Below, piece after piece: positions 20,231 through 30,679 of a stretch of DNA of 64,000 nucleotides. Numbering within the stretch: position 1 is the stretch's first letter; every line of letters begins with the position of its first letter. The notes under the pieces are model-generated. The model saw only the letters and a program-made list of their open reading frames with translations, searched no databases and was not told the origin of the DNA. Both the position numbers and the translations under genes were made by a program. Origin of the DNA: Anagrus nilaparvatae (lineage: Eukaryota > Arthropoda > Insecta > Hymenoptera > Mymaridae); assembly GCA_022575985.1 (NCBI GenBank), contig JAKSXM010000263.1, positions 10,210,001 through 10,274,000 of the forward strand. Direction: 5' to 3'.

Positions 20231-22532
20231 ATTAAGTAGATTATCGTACAAGATTGTACAAAATTAAGAATTACATATTTTTACAGAAAAGATGCGTGTG
20301 CGCATTATTTAAACCTAAAAAATACATACCAAATAAGTAATATATAATAATTATTTTAATAGTATAAAGACAATTTTAATATTTTAAAAATTGTATAAAG
20401 TATAATACATTATAATATACAGAATTAGTAAGAAAAATTAATGAATTTCATAAGACAATAGGGGAGAGGGACGGGGTTTGGCATTCTTACGGAGGTAGTA
20501 AATAGATTTAAAGGGGCTCATAGTATAAAGAAGAGGGGAGGAGATAAAGAGGGAGGTAAGAGTAGCCTATTATTGTCTTATAAAATTGACAAATATTTCT
20601 ATAAGTACTAGATATAAAATTTACATGGATATTTAACGATTAAACATAAAATGTAAAAAGAGATAGAAAAAATTTAAATTTTCAAGTAATATCTTCGTTC
20701 TTGTTTATTTCTTGGTCTGTCGTTGCGATGAGAATATTTAAATTGATCACACCTTGCTGTGTTTACCATTGTATACTTGATGAAATTATGCGTGTATAAA
20801 TGCGTGTGTAAAGATTATTTATTTAACGTAATATTACAACGGAATTCATGTTTTTGTCGAGTTTTAACAACATACTTATTCTGGCTTATAAATAAAATAA
20901 AATTGTTTAAATAATCACAGGGGTTGGTTTTTGAAAAAAAAAAAAAACAGAAAATCGTGATCAAAAGTTCAAAAAATACATAAATAAAGATATCAATGTA
21001 GAATATGACATAGCAACATAATAAATTTTGGCTTATAAACAAATTAAAATTGTTTAAACAATTAATAATACGACTTTATAAATTAGAAATTCGGATTCAG
21101 TGAGTCAAAATATGTATAATAAAATCAGGTTCTTATCAAAATTTTGAATTGTTTTAGCTACAGGATATTTAACATTTAGATTGTTATCAAATTTTGCAAT
21201 AAATTGTTAATAACAAATAATTGACCACGAATTTTGCAAAACGGATCTCGGATTCGTGTTTAGGGGGTCAAATAACGTAACTTCAGCCATTTTTTTCCAT
21301 AGAGCTTTTATGGCATTAAATAGCATGCCTGACGACAGGACCCAAAAAAACGTTACTTTAGAGGTTAGGCCAAATTTTAAGAAAAATATTATGGCTAAAT
21401 AAAAAGAAAAGTTAAATTTTGTATAAAATACGTAAGAAACAGCACGAAAAATTCCGCAAATTAAACCAAATACGGCAAAAATTAAAAAAATTAAAAAATT
21501 AATAGGTTATTTTTCATTCTTGCTCCTAAAATGGGCATTTTAATTGAGCTAACAAATTACGTACTAAAGTACTGAGGTTAAAGTACGTACAAAAAGGCAA
21601 CTTTAAAAAAAAAAAAATTACCCTCGCATGTTTTTGCATAAAATGGCGCTAATTTCAAAATTGCTCAATTTTAGCGAAAAAATTTGATTTATGGCCAAAA
21701 AAAAAAATATTTTTTTACAAAAATTTAACCTCATGTTCCCGTCATTAAAATACATATTTCCTAAGATTTTCATAAAAATCTGATTGTTTTTGCCCAAGTT
21801 ATTAAAAAAAATTAAAAAATTGGACAAAATTGGATTTTTGGAGGTTAGGATATATTTTAATAGTAACCCTACCCAATTAGTTCCATTCTCTGTCTAATTA
21901 CGAAAATTTTCCATTTTTTTCTTTTTTTTTATGACCATTTTAACCAGAGATATAACAAAATCCGATAGCAAACTTCTTAAAATTTAGCGAAAAAGTAGTT
22001 TTTGCCATATATCTGGCCAAGCGTTCCTCCGGGACACAAAAAAAATCAGATTCCTTCTTACATATGTATATTAAACACAAAAACAAAAAATTGCACTTTC
22101 CTTTTACATCCTTTTTCAGTGATTTTTTTGTCTAATTTGCTTCCACTAAATAGCAAGAACAGGAAATCAAAAAATAAGCTACAAAAAAGTCAACTATAAT
22201 AATCATAATAATTAGATGCCAATTTGTGGTGAAAATAATGAATTTGAAATTGTTGCCAAATTTTCTATTTTTGATAAAAACAGGTTTTATATAGGTATCA
22301 AAAATTATAAGTATAAGCTCTAAGTTTTCAAAAATGGTTAACTCCCCCTTTTCAGTTATTTGTTTGCAATATATGATAATTTAAAGTAAGAGTCCCAAAT
22401 TTAGGAAAATGGTTGTTTGGTTTATTGACAATTACAGAAAGAGTGTTACTGATAAAAATTACGACTTAAAAGGATTAAGAGGTGATTTTTATAATCTAAA
22501 ATAGTATTCTACAAACGCAATAAAAACACCTA
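19106..22532. other. 3.4 kb A+T-rich region without recognisable genes
   Basis: I see no exon, RNA gene or transposon domain. Landmarks are a poly-T run of about 29 bases (20202-20230), a purine-rich G-run stretch (20460-20560) flanked by an imperfect inverted repeat (near 20446 and 20571), and two related ~35-base blocks containing GGCTTATAAA (20883 and 21030). Translated frames are low complexity. Confidence 0.55.
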
Positions 22533-22903
22533 CACTGTAAAAAGTAACTTTCTTAGATTTACAAAAAAAATAGAACTTTTTCGAAAAATTAGTGAATTTT
22601 CAAAAATTTTTTGTAAATATTCGATAAAAATCGTAAATTTACTAAATTTAGTATATTAACGAAAAATTCGAGAATTCTCGATATTTTTTTGTGAATTTAC
22701 GAAAAAAATTGTAAATTCACAACTATTTTTTGTAAATTTTCGAAATAAAATTTAAATTATTAATTTTTCTTGCGAAATCACAAAAAAATTCGAGAATACT
22801 ATACGATTTTTTTCGAATATTTACAAATTTTTTCGAAAATTTACTAATTTTTCGAAATTATTCTAATTTTTTTGTGAATATAAGAAAGTTACTTTTTACA
22901 GTG
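22533..22903. mobile_element. TA-flanked MITE with long terminal inverted repeats
   Basis: The ends are CACTGTAAAAAGTAACTTTC and its complement, flanked on both sides by TA (22531-22532 and 22904-22905). It is 371 bp long with an A+T-rich interior full of TTTTTCGAAAA-like short inverted pieces. A TA duplication suggests mobilisation by a Tc1/mariner-type transposase. No coding capacity. Confidence 0.82.
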
Positions 22904-22905
22904 TA

Positions 22906-23142
22906 CTATTTCTTTAAGACTATAAGAGACAATAGATTTTCCGAAAAAAATTGAAGTCTAATAAAATATTTTAAAATTCTAAAGTTTCTAAATTTTTAAA
23001 CTCGTTAAAATGTTTTATTAATTTTCAAAATTACTCTCGCATCATGTAAAACTTAAGTTGAAATCGAAACAAGATTCACTATTTCAAAATCAAAACGAAA
23101 ATGAGAAAAATCTCGATATTGTCTCGTCTCGTGCACCTTTAC
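22906..23142. other. Spacer, nothing recognised
   Basis: A+T-rich sequence between the MITE and the R1 relic, without a feature I can support. Confidence 0.5.
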
Positions 23143-23228
23143 CTACGAGGCCAAATTGAAGGCGTTTTTTACGTCTAACGTTATCAATAAAACGTCTTGG
23201 CCGTTAATAGACTGCTTTTTTTTTCTTC
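23143..23228 (-). pseudogene. R1-clade RT relic, downstream half
   Basis: On the minus strand about 25 codons read GQDVLLITLDVKNAFNLAS, matching the palm motif of the R1-clade ORF2s in this window (VTLDVKNAFN). The upstream half lies at 28517-28790, on the other side of the 5.3-kb foldback. The foldback therefore landed inside this relic. Confidence 0.8.
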
Positions 23229-23430
23229 CACAGTAAAAAATAATGCACACAATATTACTACCGTGTAGTAATTTTACTACAGTTTAGTAATATTACTACA
23301 GAAATAGTAATTTTACTACAATTTGTAGTAATATTACTACTAGTAGTAATTTTACTATTTCGTAGTAATATTACTACAACTGTATATTACTACAACTGTA
23401 GTAATATTACTACAATTTGTAGTAAAAAAA
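23229..23430. repeat. Left terminal zone of GTAGTAATATTACTAC units
   Basis: Units alternating GTAGTAATATTACTAC and GTAGTAATTTTACTAC, each nearly self-complementary, repeat about eight to ten times. The mirror zone is at 28340-28516. Confidence 0.9.
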
Positions 23431-23436
23431 TAGTAT

Positions 23437-23597
23437 ATATCGTCACGAGTTTCGATACAATGCCTTTATCGTAGTATGGCGAGAAAAGAAAAAATAAACA
23501 AAACAGAGCGCGCAGCGCTCTGTTTTTGTTTATTTTTTTTTTCTCGTCATACTACAATGAAAGGCTTTGTATCGAACGAGTGGCGATATATTTTTTT
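23437..23597. repeat. Long hairpin with GAGCGCGCAGCGCTC apex
   Basis: The arms contain TCGATACAATGC / GCTTTGTATCGA, CGTAGTATGGCGAG / CTCGTCATACTAC and AAAAATAAACAAAA with their complements. They close at an apex of GAGCGCG/CAGCGCTC near 23510-23521. Confidence 0.85.
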
Positions 23598-23734
23598 TTC
23601 AACAATATTCGAATATTCATCGTCTTTTAGACAGAATATAAAACATTACTAAAAAACAAAACATTTTTTTTATACACTTTTTTTATTTTCATATATGTAC
23701 ATTCATTTTTAATACGTTAGAAAAAATGTTACAT

Positions 23735-23824
23735 TTATTTCTGATTATTTATTTTGGCATCGATATCATTATTCTCGTCTATTAATAAATTATCATCTTC
23801 TTCTTTAACATTATTTTCCGCCAT
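23735..23824 (-). other. Possible 29-codon ORF inside the insertion
   Basis: The minus strand opens AAAATGGCGG, a good initiation context, and encodes a short acidic peptide beginning MAENNVKEEDD before a TAA. It could be a first exon or a transposon leader ORF. There is no homology I recognise, and it may be chance. Confidence 0.25.
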
Positions 23825-24659
23825 TTTATGTTTTAAACAAAAACACGCTCATGCGTTACATACAACGGCCACGTTACAACTAAATTTTATTCGGTTCTTC
23901 ATCGAACTTTGATCATGCGCAGTCTCTACCTCGGTCTCTACTATTACGATAATACTTTTATACGTACGAGTAGACTCTATATCGTAAGAGTAGAAGCCCT
24001 GTTGCGATAAAGTACCTTTATTTCATATACTACGGACCGTCTATAAACGATACATATTCGAATAGCGTTGTAAAAAATTATTTTTTTTCCAGCTATATAC
24101 GACTAAATATAGGTTCAGGAGCTCATTTGCGTTTGTATAATACACAATATTAAACGTTTTTTTTTCGTTTTTTAATATTATAAGCTTGTTATACCTGCGT
24201 ATACATTAAACAATAATAATGAAATAATAACTAAAGTTTATATAATATATCGGTAGTTCTTAGCTATTTTTACCCAAGTCTGAGGTCAATGTCTTGGATT
24301 TAAAAAATACCAATTGTACTGTGTTTGGTATGTAAAAATATGGTTACTGGCCAATTTTTAAGGCTCTAGGTGACTTGGTTCCGATTTGGCAGCTGTTTTT
24401 CCAATTTTGATTTTTTTCGAATTCTCAGCCACCCGCTTGCTTTTTATTTTCTAGACGCCCTAAATAAGCCTAAAATACCCTGCCAACTAGCTGGCACTAA
24501 GGTTCCTCAAACAATTAGCTTAATACTTCAATATGCCACAGATATCACCAATTATAAGCATGCAATCATACATACATTTCTATTAATTTTTAAGTTTTTT
24601 TTATTGAATAAAAATTTTGAAACAAATTTTCAAAAAATTAATTATCAGATTCAAGATAT

Positions 24660-25700
24660 CGAGTAAAAACCATATTTTCAAATATAAGTACTTTCATGGA
24701 AATAAATAAGATATTACATCTAATATGAAAAAAAAAAAGTTTTAGATTTTTTGATAAAAAAATTAGGTCTTAATTCGATAATGGTTGTGAAATATCACCG
24801 GTTACAATATTTTCAGATATTAGTACTTTAATGGAATTAAATTAGGTATATTACAATTAAAAAAAAAAAATATTGTAGGTATTTTAATTCTTTTGTTTTT
24901 TTAATTTTGAGAAAACAAATTTTGAAAGAATTCGGTATCAGATCCAAAAAATTACTATAAACGAACTTTCTAAAACTAGTACTCTCAAAGAAATAAATTA
25001 GGTACTACGCACAAAAAGAAAAAAAAAATTAGTGTTTTTTGTATTTTTTTGTGAAAAAAATTTTGGGAAAATAATTTTCAAAAAATTAATTATCAGATTC
25101 GAGACATCGAGTAAAAATCGTACTTTCAAATATAAGTACTTTCATGGAAATAAATGAGGTATTACATCCAAATTAAAAAAAAAAAATAGTTTTTAAATAA
25201 GTCCATAATGGTTGTGAAATATCACCGGTTACAATATTTTCAGATATTCGTACTTTCATAGAAAAAAATTAAGTATTACGTCCTAAAATTAAAAAAATTT
25301 TGGCATTTTTTGTATTTTTTGGCAACAAAAATTTTGAAAAAAAAATTTTGAAAAAATTAAGTATCACGTCCAAAAAAATGCTATAAACGATATTTCTAAA
25401 GCTAGTACTTCCACAGAAATAAATTAAGTACTGCGTCCGTAAAGAAAAAAAAAATTGGTATTTTTTGTATTTTTTTGTGACGAAAATTTTGGGAAAAAAA
25501 TTTTCAAAAAATTAATTATCAAATTCGAGATATCGAGTAAAAATCGTACTTTCAAATATAAGTACTTTCGTGAAAATAAATGAGGTATTACATCCAAATT
25601 AAAAAAAAAAAAAAGTAGTTTGAGATTTTTTGATAAAAAAATTTTTGAAAAAAAAATTAGGTCTTAATTCCATAATGGTTGTGAAATTTCACCGGTTACA
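24660..25700. repeat. Tandem ~430-bp units in the left arm (mirrored in the right)
   Basis: Units starting around 24660, 25100 and 25530 share ATCGAGTAAAAA, TTTCAAATATAAGTACTTTC, AATAAATGAGGTATTACATCC and ATAATGGTTGTGAAAT. The mirror copies occupy 26705-27760. Short half-units with ACTAGTACT and TATAAACGA alternate with them. Related solitary fragments occur at 2195, 51240, 54836 and 56875. Confidence 0.85.
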
Positions 25701-25728
25701 TACACACACACACACACACACACACAGA
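25700..25728. repeat. (CA)n microsatellite; mirrored (TG)n at 26672-26705
   Basis: The left arm holds about 13 CA repeats and the right arm about 16 TG. The length difference is one of the few differences between the arms. Confidence 0.9.
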
Positions 25729-26671
25729 CTTTTTTAAAAACCGGTTTTTTAGCTTTCTGAGGTCCCAAAACGTGCTTATATGCCAAAAAATCAAAAATCA
25801 AAATTTGACCCATCGCAAAGGTTCCTCGTTGAGGAACCAAAATATTTTCTACATAAAGGTAGGTAGTAAAAATTCCCGCCTAATCCGAATCTGACCATAT
25901 TTTTTCGGAAAAACCTCAGGAAAACCCGGAAAATCGAACAAACTAAAGGAAACTGGAAAATACAAATTTCTCAAAAAGCGTCACTTTTTTTTTTTTTTAT
26001 TTTTTTTTACATGTTTTTCCATACTTTTCATGCTGGTAAACTCTTTTTTTGACACATTTGCCTTTTAAGCACTTAAAAATCAATTTTAGGCTCAAAAAAA
26101 TGATTTTGAAAATTGTTCATTTTCTGAATTTTCCGATTTTCTCGCTTTTCCTGATAGAAAATGAAAAATCTGACTTGATTTTCGGATTCCTCGGGAAATT
26201 TTACATTCAAAACCCTCCTGGGTAAAATTTTAGAGGCCTATTTGACGCTGTAAAAAAAAGAAAAACAAAGTAACCTGCTAAAATCAAACATAATTAAACA
26301 TAATTAAATTTTGTAATTTTTATATTTATTGTTTATTTTATTTGATTTTAGCAGGTTACTTTGTGGTTTTTAAGTGCTTAAAAAGTACTGTAAAAAAAAA
26401 TAAAAAAAAAAAAAAAGTGACGCTTTTTGAGAAATTTATATTTTCCAGTTTCCTTTAGTTTGTTCGATTTTCCGGGTTTTCCTGAGGTTTTTCCGAAAAA
26501 ATATAGTCAGATTCGGATTAGGCGGGAATTTTTACTACCTACCTTTATGTAGAAAATATTTTGGTTCCTTAACGAGGAACCTTTGCGATGGGTCAAATTT
26601 TGATTTTTGATTTTTTGGCATATAAGCACGTTTTGGGACCTCAGAAAGCTAAAAAACCGGTTTTTAAAAAA

Positions 26672-26709
<38 letters not shown>

Positions 26710-28516
26710 AACCGGTGAAATTTCACAACCATTATGGAATTAAGACCTAATTTTTTTTTCAAAAATTTTTTTATCAAAAAATCTCAAACTACTTTTTTTT
26801 TTTTTAATTTGGATGTAATACCTCATTTATTTTCACGAAAGTACTTATATTTGAAAGTACGATTTTTACTCGATATCTCGAATTTGATAATTAATTTTTT
26901 GAAAATTTTTTTCCCAAAATTTTCGTCACAAAAAAATACAAAAAATACCAATTTTTTTTTTCTTTACGGACGCAGTACTTAATTTATTTCTGTGGAAGTA
27001 CTAGCTTTAGAAATATCGTTTATAGCATTTTTTTGGACGTGATACTTAATTTTTTCAAAATTTTTTTTTCAAAATTTTTGTTGCCAAAAAATACAAAAAA
27101 TGCCAAAATTTTTTTAATTTTAGGACGTAATACTTAATTTTTTTCTATGAAAGTACGAATATCTGAAAATATTGTAACCGGTGATATTTCACAACCATTA
27201 TGGACTTATTTAAAAACTATTTTTTTTTTTTAATTTGGATGTAATACCTCATTTATTTCCATGAAAGTACTTATATTTGAAAGTACGATTTTTACTCGAT
27301 GTCTCGAATCTGATAATTAATTTTTTGAAAATTATTTTCCCAAAATTTTTTTCACAAAAAAATACAAAAAACACTAATTTTTTTTTTCTTTTTGTGCGTA
27401 GTACCTAATTTATTTCTTTGAGAGTACTAGTTTTAGAAAGTTCGTTTATAGTAATTTTTTGGATCTGATACCGAATTCTTTCAAAATTTGTTTTCTCAAA
27501 ATTAAAAAAACAAAAGAATTAAAATACCTACAATATTTTTTTTTTTTAATTGTAATATACCTAATTTAATTCCATTAAAGTACTAATATCTGAAAATATT
27601 GTAACCGGTGATATTTCACAACCATTATCGAATTAAGACCTAATTTTTTTATCAAAAAATCTAAAACTTTTTTTTTTTCATATTAGATGTAATATCTTAT
27701 TTATTTCCATGAAAGTACTTATATTTGAAAATATGGTTTTTACTCGATATCTTGAATCTGATAATTAATTTTTTGAAAATTTGTTTCAAAATTTTTATTC
27801 AATAAAAAAAACTTAAAAATTAATAGAAATGTATGTATGATTGCATGCTTATAATTGGTGATATCTGTGGCATATTGAAGTATTAAGCTAATTGTTTGAG
27901 GAACCTTAGTGCCAGCTAGTTGGCAGGGTATTTTAGGCTTATTTAGGGCGTCTAGAAAATAAAAAGCAAGCGGGTGGCTGAGAATTCGAAAAAAATCAAA
28001 ATTGGAAAAACAGCTGCCAAATCGGAACCAAGTCACCTAGAGCCTTAAAAATTGGCCAGTAACCATATTTTTACATACCAAACACAGTACAATTGGTATT
28101 TTTTAAATCCAAGACATTGACCTCAGACTTGGGTAAAAATAGCTAAGAACTACCGATATATTATATAAACTTTAGTTATTATTTCATTATTATTGTTTAA
28201 TGTATACGCAGGTATAACAAGCTTATAATATTAAAAAACGAAAAAAAAACGTTTAATATTGTGTATTATACAAACGCAAATGAGCTCCTGAACCTATATT
28301 TAGTCGTATATAGCTGGAAAAAAAATAATTTTTTTTTACTACAAATTGTAGTAATATTACTACAGTTGTAGTAATATTACTACGAAATAGTAAAATTACT
28401 ACTAGTAGTAATATTACTACAAATTGTAGTAAGATTACTATTTCTGTAGTAATATTACTAAACTGTAGTAAAATTACTACACGGTAGTAATATTGTGTGC
28501 ATTATTTTTTACTGTG

Positions 28517-28790
28517 TCCTCAACGATGTAAATAAAAATAGTTATCGTAAACAACACGAATATGATGCCAAACGTTGCGTTAAACTTTAAATGCCCTTCA
28601 AAAAGCCGTGCTAATCCTTGAAGAGGGCTCATTTAACTAAGATTACTTTTCTTAGATTTACCTAATGCGTTCTCTCCATAATCTTGCCATTGCTGTATAG
28701 CATACAAAAAGATCAGTAAGATGAGGGAGTTTCCGGCGCTCCTTCTTTTTCATTTTTAGTAGAACCTCCCATGAAACATATTGGATACAT
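28517..28790 (-). pseudogene. R1-clade RT relic, upstream half
   Basis: Minus-strand pieces GAPETPSSY, SFCMLYSNGKIMERTH and HGFLKGHLKFNA align with GAPDSPSSY, LCMLNTIGKVMES and HGFREGHSTIDA of copy 1, in order. It has stops and frameshifts. The remainder is at 23143-23228. Confidence 0.82.
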
Positions 28791-29229
28791 AAAAAAGACT
28801 TTTATATATGAATTTTAAACTGCTTTTTATATATCACCTTTTTGCTAGTAGGTTAAAGCTTTAAAAATTATTTTAAAAATGATTAAGGTAATCTTTTTTT
28901 TTATCATTTGTAATTTTATATATCATAAAAAGTTTTTTATCTAAAAACATAGAAATAAAAATAAATATTAAACTTTAAGTGAAAAGTTATTTACATAAAA
29001 TAAATTTTTTCACATTTTCTAATTTTAAAATTTTAATGAGCTTAGTCGTTAATATTATTTAGCTGTTTATTATCGCTTATATTATTAAAATATATGTAAA
29101 TCAATTTCGAAAATATTTTCTTGGTTTGAAGTATAAAATTGTTAACCAATTTTTATCTAGCTATATTTATATATTTTAAAAAAATTGATTTATTATACAA
29201 ATTTTCCTTGATATATAAATTTTTTTTAG
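28791..29229. other. A+T-rich stretch, no gene; possible intron end
   Basis: Nothing is recognised until the pyrimidine-rich TTTTTTTTAG at 29220-29229, which would serve as a splice acceptor for the next feature. Confidence 0.5.
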
Positions 29230-29505
29230 ATATTGAATAAAAAATTAAACATGTTTGAAGAATCATTTTTTCTCCACGTTGTTAAACCATTATCTAGAAA
29301 TGGGCTTTATATCAATCCAATTATTGTTTCTCTAACAGATATTGATTATCAAAGCAACAAGGAAAATTCCTTCTTTCTGCATAAATCTACAAGTTTAATC
29401 TATTTTGCAGCAGCAAATTTATTTTGGAAATATCCAAGAAATGAAAACAATGTAAACGAACAAGGTATTGAATCTATGTTTAAAAATTCATCAAAACTAA
29501 TCTAA
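29230..29505 (+). CDS. Possible terminal exon of an unknown host gene
   Basis: An open frame of 91 codons begins right after a good acceptor (TTTTTTTTAG at 29220-29229) and ends at TAA 29503-29505. The peptide is of ordinary complexity, unlike neighbouring Phe/Asn/Lys-rich chance frames. It contains ESFFLHVVKPLSRNGLYINP and IYFAAANLFWKYPRN, with a mixed hydrophobic pattern compatible with a folded alpha/beta segment. No family is recognised and no upstream exon could be found nearby. No AATAAA follows within 200 bases. It may be a real last exon, a gene relic, or a stray exon carried by an element. Confidence 0.4.
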   Translation: MLNKKLNMFEESFFLHVVKPLSRNGLYINPIIVSLTDIDYQSNKENSFFLHKSTSLIYFAAANLFWKYPRNENNVNEQGIESMFKNSSKLI

Positions 29506-29807
29506 TTATAAATCTTTATTTTTAATTTAATTAAGCTTTCAAAAATGTAAAACAAAATTCTTGAAAATATTTTAAGAATTTGATTACAAAAAGAATTAAA
29601 ATTAAAGAATTTTAATTTATCGGTCTATGCAAGTACACATTATCATTCATAAATACAAATGAATGCAACTCTTGAATAATATTATACTGCTTTTTATTTG
29701 TTAGATGTGGTCTCTAAACTGTCGTACATTACATCGACAACATTTTGATACTGTTTTTAAAATTAAAATTATGAATTTTAACTTTAAATTTATGATTTTA
29801 TTATTAA
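29506..29807. other. A+T-rich spacer
   Basis: No gene or repeat seen. Confidence 0.5.
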
Positions 29808-30011
29808 TTTTGAAGAAAAAACTTAGAGAAAAATTGGTCGAATAGCTTTAGAGAGAGAGAATAAGTGTCTTATGGGCATCGTTGAGTTTCGTCTTATGCC
29901 GTAGCTTAGATGGTTAAAGCGTTTACCAGGCGAGTAGAAGATCACGAGTTCGATTCTCGTTGGCACCCGAATGAGACATTTATTTTTTCTCTAAGTTTTT
30001 TCTTTAAAATC
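29808..30011. mobile_element. Small hairpin element carrying a tRNA-like sequence
   Basis: The ends GAAGAAAAAACTTAGAGAAA and TTTCTCTAAGTTTTTTCTTT are inverted repeats that enclose about 150 bases, including the tRNA-like block at 29895-29967. It looks like a tRNA-related non-autonomous element rather than a plain tRNA locus. Confidence 0.65.
29895..29967 (+). tRNA. tRNA-like sequence (anticodon position GGC), probably pseudo or SINE-type
   Basis: Cloverleaf reading: D-arm GCTT/AAGC with A-box TAGCTTAGATGG; anticodon stem TTTAC/GTAGA; loop CAGGCGA; perfect T-arm ACGAG-TTCGATT-CTCGT (B-box GTTCGATTC). The acceptor stem pairs at only five of seven positions, and position 33 is A, not the invariant U. 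Loop geometry gives GGC (Ala) as anticodon. The departure at position 33 and the surrounding inverted repeat argue against a working tRNA gene. Confidence 0.55.
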
Positions 30012-30287
30012 TATAAAATATCTTCTTAGAACCTCTCCCACTTGGATAATTTAGGTTGGCTAAATGTCAAGCTAAGAGCTAAATATCTTTGTGCCTTACA
30101 TATCTATAATATCTTGCAAAACGGAAAACCTGATTATTTAAAATCTAAAATCAATATATATATACATAAGCCAGCCCGTAACTTGCGCCCAAAAAAAATT
30201 CCTCACCTAATAGTTGAACTTAAGAAAACTCCTTTTTACAGTAATTCTTCCCTCATTTATATGATCTCTTTTTGAAACTCAATTACA
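30012..30287 (+). pseudogene. Non-LTR ORF2 C-terminal tail, first part
   Basis: Reads NLGWLNVKLRAKYLCALHIY, then PDYLKSKINI, HKPARNLRPKK and TPFYSNSSLIYMIS. This is the C-terminal domain pattern of Jockey/CR1-type ORF2 proteins (GWLPVK...RNTR...FYS). It is cut at about 30287 by a 3.6-kb foldback, and the reading resumes at 33887. Confidence 0.78.
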
Positions 30288-30679
30288 CACGGGTCCCTTA
30301 AAGAAGCGACAGGTTTATCAAAAATATCGCAAGAATCTGATGATACAAGGTCATTCTGGGGACGATTACCAACAATGATCCATCGAGCTGAAAATCAAAC
30401 CTGCTCCTTTTTTACCGTTTTCGCTATAAATAGCTAGTTTTGGACCGAAAAATTATATTTTTTTGATTATCTTTAAAAATTATTAATAGCTAAATTACTT
30501 AAATAATCATTGAAAATTAAAAAAATATGATAAAAAATGATAATTTAAATTTTATCCCCCCCTCTTTTTGAGCCCACGATAGCCCCGGAATATTTTTTTT
30601 GGCCTCCTTAAAATTGGGATTTTCTTAAATTTCAGTTTTTCTAGTGGATTCAAAGCGCGTTTAAAATTATATTCCAATT

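Larger units (their letters stand above)
23431..24070. mobile_element. 640-bp insertion in the left foldback arm
   Basis: Absent from the right arm, where the flanking A-run is continuous (28325-28340). It starts with a strong hairpin (23437-23597), and a possible 29-codon minus-strand ORF lies at 23735-23824. The right part has mixed composition. No transposase domain and no clear target duplication because the target is an A-run. It post-dates the duplication that made the arms. Confidence 0.75.
23229..28516. mobile_element. 5.3-kb foldback element with near-perfect arms
   Basis: Terminal CACAGTAAAAAATAATGCAC at the left is mirrored by its exact complement at the right (ending ACTGTG at 28516). 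After a 200-bp terminal zone of GTAGTAATATTACTAC units, the arms (about 24071-26010 and 26385-28340) are complementary. In the stretches I compared I found only two mismatches. The centre (26011-26384) holds a smaller inverted repeat built on GTAACCTGCTAAAATCAAA. There is no transposase. The left arm alone carries a 640-bp insertion. The target is an R1 RT relic; I cannot define a duplication with confidence (TTC and TCC flank the ends). The class is undetermined. Confidence 0.9.

Noticed and set aside
26734..26982. 82-codon ORF in the right foldback arm
   Set aside because: It reads through poly-T tandem repeat units, is low in complexity and has no mirrored equivalent under constraint.
23229..28516. 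Large DNA transposon (Maverick/Polinton type) because of size and long inverted ends
   Set aside because: No polymerase, integrase, ATPase or capsid frame is present; the interior consists of mirrored tandem repeats.
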